From: JASHPR01 sp963729365
GTDB taxonomy: Bacteria; Actinomycetota; Actinomycetes; Streptosporangiales; Streptosporangiaceae
DNA: 64,000 bases
Direction: 5' to 3'
NCBI GenBank assembly: GCA_963729365.1
Contig: CAVSNQ010000002.1
Coordinates: 62,001 to 126,000, forward strand
In this document: positions 59,788 to 64,000 of the stretch, in pieces
How the letters are laid out: each line of letters starts with the position of its first letter
Numbering within the stretch: the stretch's first letter is position 1
The notes under the pieces: model-generated
The model's input: the letters and a program-made list of their open reading frames with translations, nothing else
Databases searched by the model: none
Told to the model about the DNA's origin: nothing
Program-made: the position numbers and the translations under genes

Positions 59788-60108
59788 GTGTCCCGGAGCG
59801 TGACAGTCAAACTCGTGGTCTTGTACACGCAGCCGAGCGACCCGGAAGCCTTCGACCGGCATTATCTGGGCACCCACGTGCCGCTGGTCAGTGCCATTCC
59901 CGGCCTGCAGCGGGCCGAGACCGGCCGGGTCGGGGCGGCGCTCGACGGCGGCGAGGAGACGTACTACCGGATCGCCGAGCTGTACTTCGCCGATCAGGCG
60001 GCGCTGCAGACGGCCTTCGCGTCGCCCGAGGGAGGCGCGACCGCGGCGGATTACCAGGAGATCGCCCCGCCCGGCTCGAGGATGTTCATCGAAGCGCTGG
60101 ACGACTGA
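59788..60108 (+). CDS. EthD-family protein
   Basis: 106-residue dimeric alpha-beta barrel protein: VKLVVLYTQPSDPEAFDRHY, then HVPLVSAIPGLQRAETGRVG and YYRIAELYFADQAALQTAFA. The EthD fold is found in enzymes and accessory proteins of ether degradation and polyketide or aromatic metabolism. GTG 59788 or 59800 starts it. It is divergent from the cysS operon and convergent with the cyclase gene. Confidence 0.82.
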   Translation: MSRSVTVKLVVLYTQPSDPEAFDRHYLGTHVPLVSAIPGLQRAETGRVGAALDGGEETYYRIAELYFADQAALQTAFASPEGGATAADYQEIAPPGSRMFIEALDD

Positions 60109-60191
60109 CGACTCCGGCTCAGCGGAACTCGCCGAGGTCAACCCGTCGTGACCGCGCCCTCCGGCTGCTCGTTCAGTCGCGGTCGGCCGGA

Positions 60192-62945
60192 TCAGGACGC
60201 GCAGCCCGCTCCGAGGGCCAGGTCAAGGGCGTCGTCGTAGCTGAGGGCCAGGCCCTCGGCGTAGGCCTGCTCGAACTGGTCATCGCCGAGGTGCGCACGT
60301 ATCTGGTGCAGGCTGTCGTGGTGGTAGCGCGCTTCGGGTTCCTGCCACGGCTCCCCGACTCGGCCCAGGAAGGTCTGCGCGACGCCGTGCAGGACGGCGG
60401 CCCGGTGCCAGTCGCCCAGATCGGCGGCCAGGCACGCCAGGCCGAGGCTGGCGTACGCCATGCCGTAGGAATGCCCGGTCCGGCGGCTCATCCGCAGGGC
60501 GGCCTCGAACATAGGGCGCGCAGCGCCAGGCTGGCGCTCAGAGCGCAGCACCCAGCCCAGGTTGATCGGCAAGGTGCTGCTTTTGTATCCGATGGCCAGC
60601 ACTCCTTGCGCCGCCGTTTCCAGGTGAGCCCGGGCGGTAGGGATGTCCCCGGCCAGCAGCGCCTGGACGCCGGCGTTGTTGTACAGGTGATAGGCGATGA
60701 GCTGGTCGCCGGATCGTCTGGTACAGGCGTTGGCCTCCGCGAACAGCTGCTGGGACCGGGCGGGCTCGAGATGATAGCTGCACATCAGGAACGACATCAG
60801 GCTGCCGCCCAGCAGGACGTCGTCGCCGAGCTGCCGGGCACGTCCGACGGATTCCTGCCCAAGCAGAAATCCCTTCGCCAACTGGCCGAGGAAGTAATAG
60901 GTGCCGCATTGCGCGGCGAGGGATTCGATGAGCAGCCGGTCGTCACCGAGCTCGCGAGCGAGCTCCACCGCTTGTTCCCCGAGCTTGAGTGAGGTGGCGC
61001 TGTCGATGGTGTGAGCGACAAAGGTGGCCGTGAGCAGGGCCGCCCCGAACAGCTCGGGGTCCTCGCGGGCATCGGGCCGCTGCAGCACCGGCACGAGCAA
61101 CCCCAGGGCTTCGGTATCCCAGGAGCGCACCATCCAGTAGCGGCGCAGCGCGGCGCCGAAGCGCAGGACCTGGGCGGTCCAATCCGGTCGGCCCGCGGCG
61201 TACTCGGTAGCGCGCCGCAGGTTGGGCTGATCGGCGTCCAGCCGCGTGAACCACTTTCCCTGGCCAGGCCCGGTCAGGTGCGGGGCCGCCGTCTCGGCGA
61301 GACGAAGAAAGTGCTCGCCGTGCGCGGCGGCGAGGGACGCGGCCTCGCCCGGACTGGCCTCGACGAGCCGTTCCGCGGCGAACTGGCGGATGGTCTCGAG
61401 CAGCCGGTAGCGGACGGCCGCACCGGCTGGTTCCGCCGAGACCAGGCTCTTGTCCGCGAGCGACCCGACCAGGTCGGTGACTTCGAACGCTTCGATGTCG
61501 CCGAAGCCGCAGACCGCCTCCGCGGCGTCCAGATCGAAGCTCTCAGCGAACACCGACAGGCGTCGCAGCAGCACCTGCTCGACCCCGTTGAGCAGCGAAT
61601 AGGACCAGTCGACCGTGGCCTGCAAGGTCTGCTGGCGCGCCAGAGCGGTGCGACTTCCCCCGGTGAGCAGACGAAAGCGGTGGTCGAGTCGGTCACGAAC
61701 GTCGCTGAGCGACATCGAGCGCAGCCGGGCGGCGGCCAGCTCGATGGCCAGGGGCATCCCGTCCAGCCGGCGGCAGATCGACACCGCCAGCGGACCGGTT
61801 TCCTCGTCCAGCGAAAGGACGACGCCCTGCTCCTTGGCCCGCTCCACCAGCAGGGCGACCGCGTCTGACGACTCAGCCGCCGGGGAGCCGGAGTCGCCGG
61901 ATCCGGGCAGCGACAGCGACGGCACCCGGTAGATCATCTCTCCGCCGATGCCGAGCGGCTCACGGCTGGTGGCCAGGAGGTGCACCCGCGGGCACCGCCG
62001 CAAGATGGCGTCGGCCGCCTTGGCGCACGCGCCGATCAGATGCTCGCAGTTGTCCAGCACGATCAGCACGTCCTGGGGGGCCAGGGCAACGAGCAGCGAC
62101 TCCAGGACCGGCCGACCCTGTTGCCCGGCGATCCCCAGCGCCGCGGCGATGGCCGGCGCCACCGCGTCCTCGTCGGTGACCGTGGCCAGCTCCACCAGCC
62201 ACACCCCATCACCGGACCCGTCGAGCAGCTCAGCCGCCACCTGGAGGCTCAGCCTGGTCTTGCCGGACCCGCCGGCCCCGGTCAGGGTGACCAGGCGAGA
62301 GGATTCCACCAGCGCATGGACCTCGGCCAGCTCCCGGTCACGGCCGATGAACGTGGCCAGCTGGGCGGGCAGGTTGTTGGGCAGCGCCGGGTTGCCGAGC
62401 GAGCGCAGCGGCGGAAACTCGGCCTGCAGGCTCGCCGCGTGCACCTGGAAGATCTGTTCCGGGCGCCCCAGGTCCTTTAGCCGGTGCAGGCCCAGGTCGG
62501 TCAGTGACGCGCCGGGCGGAAGCGAGTCGCGCACCAGCGCGGCCGCCGTCTCCGACAGCAGGACTTGCCCCCCGTAGGCAATGGCGCCCACCCGGGCGGC
62601 GCGGTGGATGTCCAGGCCCACCAGGCCGGTGGCCGTCTCCGACGCCTCGCCGGTATGCACGCCCATCCGCACCCGAACATGCTCGCCGGCGGGCCAGGCA
62701 TGGGTCTCCAGGGCCTGCTGCATCTCCAGCACGGCCACGACGCAAGCCCGCGGCGAGGAGAACACGGCGAAAAACCCGTCGCCCAGGGTCTTCACCTCCC
62801 GGCCGCCGTGGGCGGCCAGCGCCGACCGGATCAGCGAGTGGTGGTCGTCAAGGACCTGCTCGTAGGCGCTTTGCCCGATGCGCCGGAGCAGAGCCGTCGA
62901 GCCCTCAATGTCGGTAAACAGAAAGGTGAGAGTCTCCACGGACAA
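60192..62945 (-). CDS. class III cyclase - NB-ARC ATPase - TPR regulator
   Basis: 917-residue signalling protein. Residues ~1-170 are a class III cyclase domain: FTDIEGSTALL (D12), VKTLGDGFFA (K52, D56) and GLDIHRAARV. Metal Asp residues are present, but by alignment to Rv1625c the substrate-selecting Asp is Gly (107) and the transition-state Asn is His (114), so activity may be altered. Residues ~195-480 are a STAND ATPase: FIGRDRELAEV, Walker A GAGGSGKT (223-230), VLIVLDNCEHL, LATSREPLGI, RLDGMPLAIELAAAR. The remainder is TPR-like. It resembles mycobacterial Rv0386/Rv1358-type proteins, without the LuxR domain. Its ATPase core closely mirrors that of the 10295-13810 kinase fusion. Confidence 0.9.
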   Translation of the reverse strand: MSVETLTFLFTDIEGSTALLRRIGQSAYEQVLDDHHSLIRSALAAHGGREVKTLGDGFFAVFSSPRACVVAVLEMQQALETHAWPAGEHVRVRMGVHTGEASETATGLVGLDIHRAARVGAIAYGGQVLLSETAAALVRDSLPPGASLTDLGLHRLKDLGRPEQIFQVHAASLQAEFPPLRSLGNPALPNNLPAQLATFIGRDRELAEVHALVESSRLVTLTGAGGSGKTRLSLQVAAELLDGSGDGVWLVELATVTDEDAVAPAIAAALGIAGQQGRPVLESLLVALAPQDVLIVLDNCEHLIGACAKAADAILRRCPRVHLLATSREPLGIGGEMIYRVPSLSLPGSGDSGSPAAESSDAVALLVERAKEQGVVLSLDEETGPLAVSICRRLDGMPLAIELAAARLRSMSLSDVRDRLDHRFRLLTGGSRTALARQQTLQATVDWSYSLLNGVEQVLLRRLSVFAESFDLDAAEAVCGFGDIEAFEVTDLVGSLADKSLVSAEPAGAAVRYRLLETIRQFAAERLVEASPGEAASLAAAHGEHFLRLAETAAPHLTGPGQGKWFTRLDADQPNLRRATEYAAGRPDWTAQVLRFGAALRRYWMVRSWDTEALGLLVPVLQRPDAREDPELFGAALLTATFVAHTIDSATSLKLGEQAVELARELGDDRLLIESLAAQCGTYYFLGQLAKGFLLGQESVGRARQLGDDVLLGGSLMSFLMCSYHLEPARSQQLFAEANACTRRSGDQLIAYHLYNNAGVQALLAGDIPTARAHLETAAQGVLAIGYKSSTLPINLGWVLRSERQPGAARPMFEAALRMSRRTGHSYGMAYASLGLACLAADLGDWHRAAVLHGVAQTFLGRVGEPWQEPEARYHHDSLHQIRAHLGDDQFEQAYAEGLALSYDDALDLALGAGCAS

Positions 62946-63001
62946 AGCGTAAGAGGCCGGCGGGCGGCCGGTCCCCGGGCTGCGCGGTACTGCGCGTTCT
63001 C

Positions 63002-64000
63002 TTAACTGCGGGCGGCCCTGGCCCAGCTCCAGGCGTACTCCGGATCCTCGGCGCGCCGGCTGGCCGGGCCGAGCAGCAGCGGCCGGAACGTGTCGATCAT
63101 CACGGCCGTCTCGTCGGTGGTGGTCCGTCCCTCGTCCAGGCCCCGGATCGCGGCCTCGACCGCGCCGGGCTGCGGCCCGTGCGTGAACCCCGACGGATGC
63201 AGGGTGATCGACCCGATGCCGACCCCTGAGCCCTTGCGCGCGGTGTAGTCGCCCGCAACATAGAACATCATCTCGTCGGAGTCCACGTTGTGGTGGTTGT
63301 ACGGGATCGGCACGGCTTCCGGGTCGAAGTCCAGCGGCCGCGGGCAGAACGAGCAGATGACGAAGTTCGGGCCCTCGAAGGTCTGGTGCACCGGCGGCGG
63401 AGCGTGGGTGCGCTTCACGATCGGCTCGAAGTCGGCGATGTTGAACGCGTACGGATACAGGCAGCCGTCCCAGCCGACGACATCGAACGGATGGAACGCA
63501 TAGCTCAGCCGGGTCAGTCCGGCCCGGTTGCGGACGATGACCGGCACATCCTCGCCTTCGGCGACCAGGGGGCCGTCCGGGCCGCGCAGGTCCCGCTCGC
63601 AGTACGGCGAGTGCTCGAGGAACTGGCCGCTGGCCGACAGGTACCGCCGCGGCGGCCTAATGTGCCCGCGCGCCTCGATGACCAGCGCGTGCAGCGGCTG
63701 ACCGGTCGCCGGAATCCAGCGGTGAATTGTCCCCCGGGGGACCACGATGTAATCACCGGGAGCGGCGTCGATCGAGCCGTAGACCGACTCGAATCTGGCG
63801 GAGCCGCTGCGAAGGTAAATGGCCTCATCCCCGGTCGAATTCCGGTAAAGGTCCGACGGGGTATCGGCGGCCCCGAATGAGATCCGGACGTCGTCGTTAG
63901 CGAGCAGCAGCTGCCTGCCGAGCACCATGTCTCCGCCAGCCGGCAGCTCCTGAGTCCGGAAATGCCGTGGCAGCAGCGGATGATTCGGCGCCACTCCGCC
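63002..64000 (-). CDS. hmgA: homogentisate 1,2-dioxygenase, C-terminal part (cut by window end)
   Basis: The minus-strand frame stays open to the window end (about 333 residues; the family has ~390-440, so the N-terminus lies outside). Iron ligands: HHNVDSDEMMFY gives His and Glu, and SGFTHGPQPG gives the third His. IHRWIPATGQPLHALVIEAR, VVPRGTIHRW and the C-terminal SWARAARS fit the family. It opens the ring of homogentisate in tyrosine/phenylalanine breakdown. GTG/ATG-like codons near 63994 are internal. Confidence 0.85.
   Translation of the reverse strand, partial: GGVAPNHPLLPRHFRTQELPAGGDMVLGRQLLLANDDVRISFGAADTPSDLYRNSTGDEAIYLRSGSARFESVYGSIDAAPGDYIVVPRGTIHRWIPATGQPLHALVIEARGHIRPPRRYLSASGQFLEHSPYCERDLRGPDGPLVAEGEDVPVIVRNRAGLTRLSYAFHPFDVVGWDGCLYPYAFNIADFEPIVKRTHAPPPVHQTFEGPNFVICSFCPRPLDFDPEAVPIPYNHHNVDSDEMMFYVAGDYTARKGSGVGIGSITLHPSGFTHGPQPGAVEAAIRGLDEGRTTTDETAVMIDTFRPLLLGPASRRAEDPEYAWSWARAARS

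Noticed and set aside
1..64000. Prophage or integrative element
   Set aside because: No integrase, terminase, capsid, portal, relaxase or tRNA-attachment sequence was seen.

Overview
The window is about 70% GC, densely packed on both strands, and its gene content is that of a high-GC Actinomycetota (actinomycete). The pointers are a mycothiol-dependent maleylpyruvate isomerase-type protein, an F420/FMN split-barrel protein, Hanks-type Ser/Thr kinases (one beside an FHA-ABC exporter, as in mycobacterial PknF-Rv1747), an LmeA/DUF2993 lipid-binding protein, a PknK-like kinase-ATPase-LuxR fusion and a PPK2. No tRNA, rRNA, CRISPR array, insertion sequence or phage structural gene was recognised. 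I cannot name a genus.

Layout. 1-4.1 kb is decayed: a P450 head and an ammonia-lyase head are joined tail to tail, and a methyltransferase and an MBL-fold hydrolase are frameshifted. 4.3-8.4 kb holds a beta-helix lipoprotein and a P450-Rieske oxygenase operon with palindromes upstream. 8.6-17.1 kb has a GNAT, an SDR, the large kinase/NB-ARC/LuxR regulator, an SDR remnant, an alpha/beta hydrolase, a PPOX protein and a coupled pair of small envelope proteins sharing a Cys motif. 17.6-27.3 kb has a GYD protein, an FtsX-type permease without its ATPase, a LuxR regulator, a YCII/ECF-sigma divergent pair, an ArsR-SRPBCC operon, a GNAT, a quinone oxidoreductase and an AlkA-type glycosylase. 27.3-32.3 kb is mostly small enzymes (ECH, VOC proteins, MDMPI, methyltransferase, GNAT) plus cspA.

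32.7-38.4 kb carries a frameshifted DEAD-box helicase, a PoxB-type enzyme, a 3-hydroxyisobutyrate dehydrogenase-like protein and a secreted or anchored protein. 38.4-45 kb carries an oxidase tail fragment, DUF2993, a Ser/Thr kinase with a beta-propeller, and a divergent FHA-FHA-ABC exporter, which suggests a phosphorylation-controlled envelope transport module. 45-50.7 kb has a secreted hydrolase, a complete polar amino-acid ABC importer operon, an L,D-transpeptidase and a small membrane protein.

50.7-64 kb holds an ornithine cyclodeaminase tail, a 20-bp tandem repeat, PPK2, a large SIR2-STAND-TPR protein (the best candidate for an antiphage or abortive-infection system), and a cysS-rlmB-methyltransferase operon. 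An EthD protein, a cyclase/NB-ARC/TPR protein and a partial homogentisate dioxygenase follow.

Two themes recur. Three STAND ATPases carry different N-terminal signalling or effector domains (Ser/Thr kinase, SIR2, class III cyclase). Gene decay is also common: at least five truncated genes and three single-frameshift genes. The SIR2-STAND stop codon overlaps the ATG of a gene cut off after 16 codons, so the system probably once had a second component. All calls are from reading translations and motifs by eye; no database search was run.
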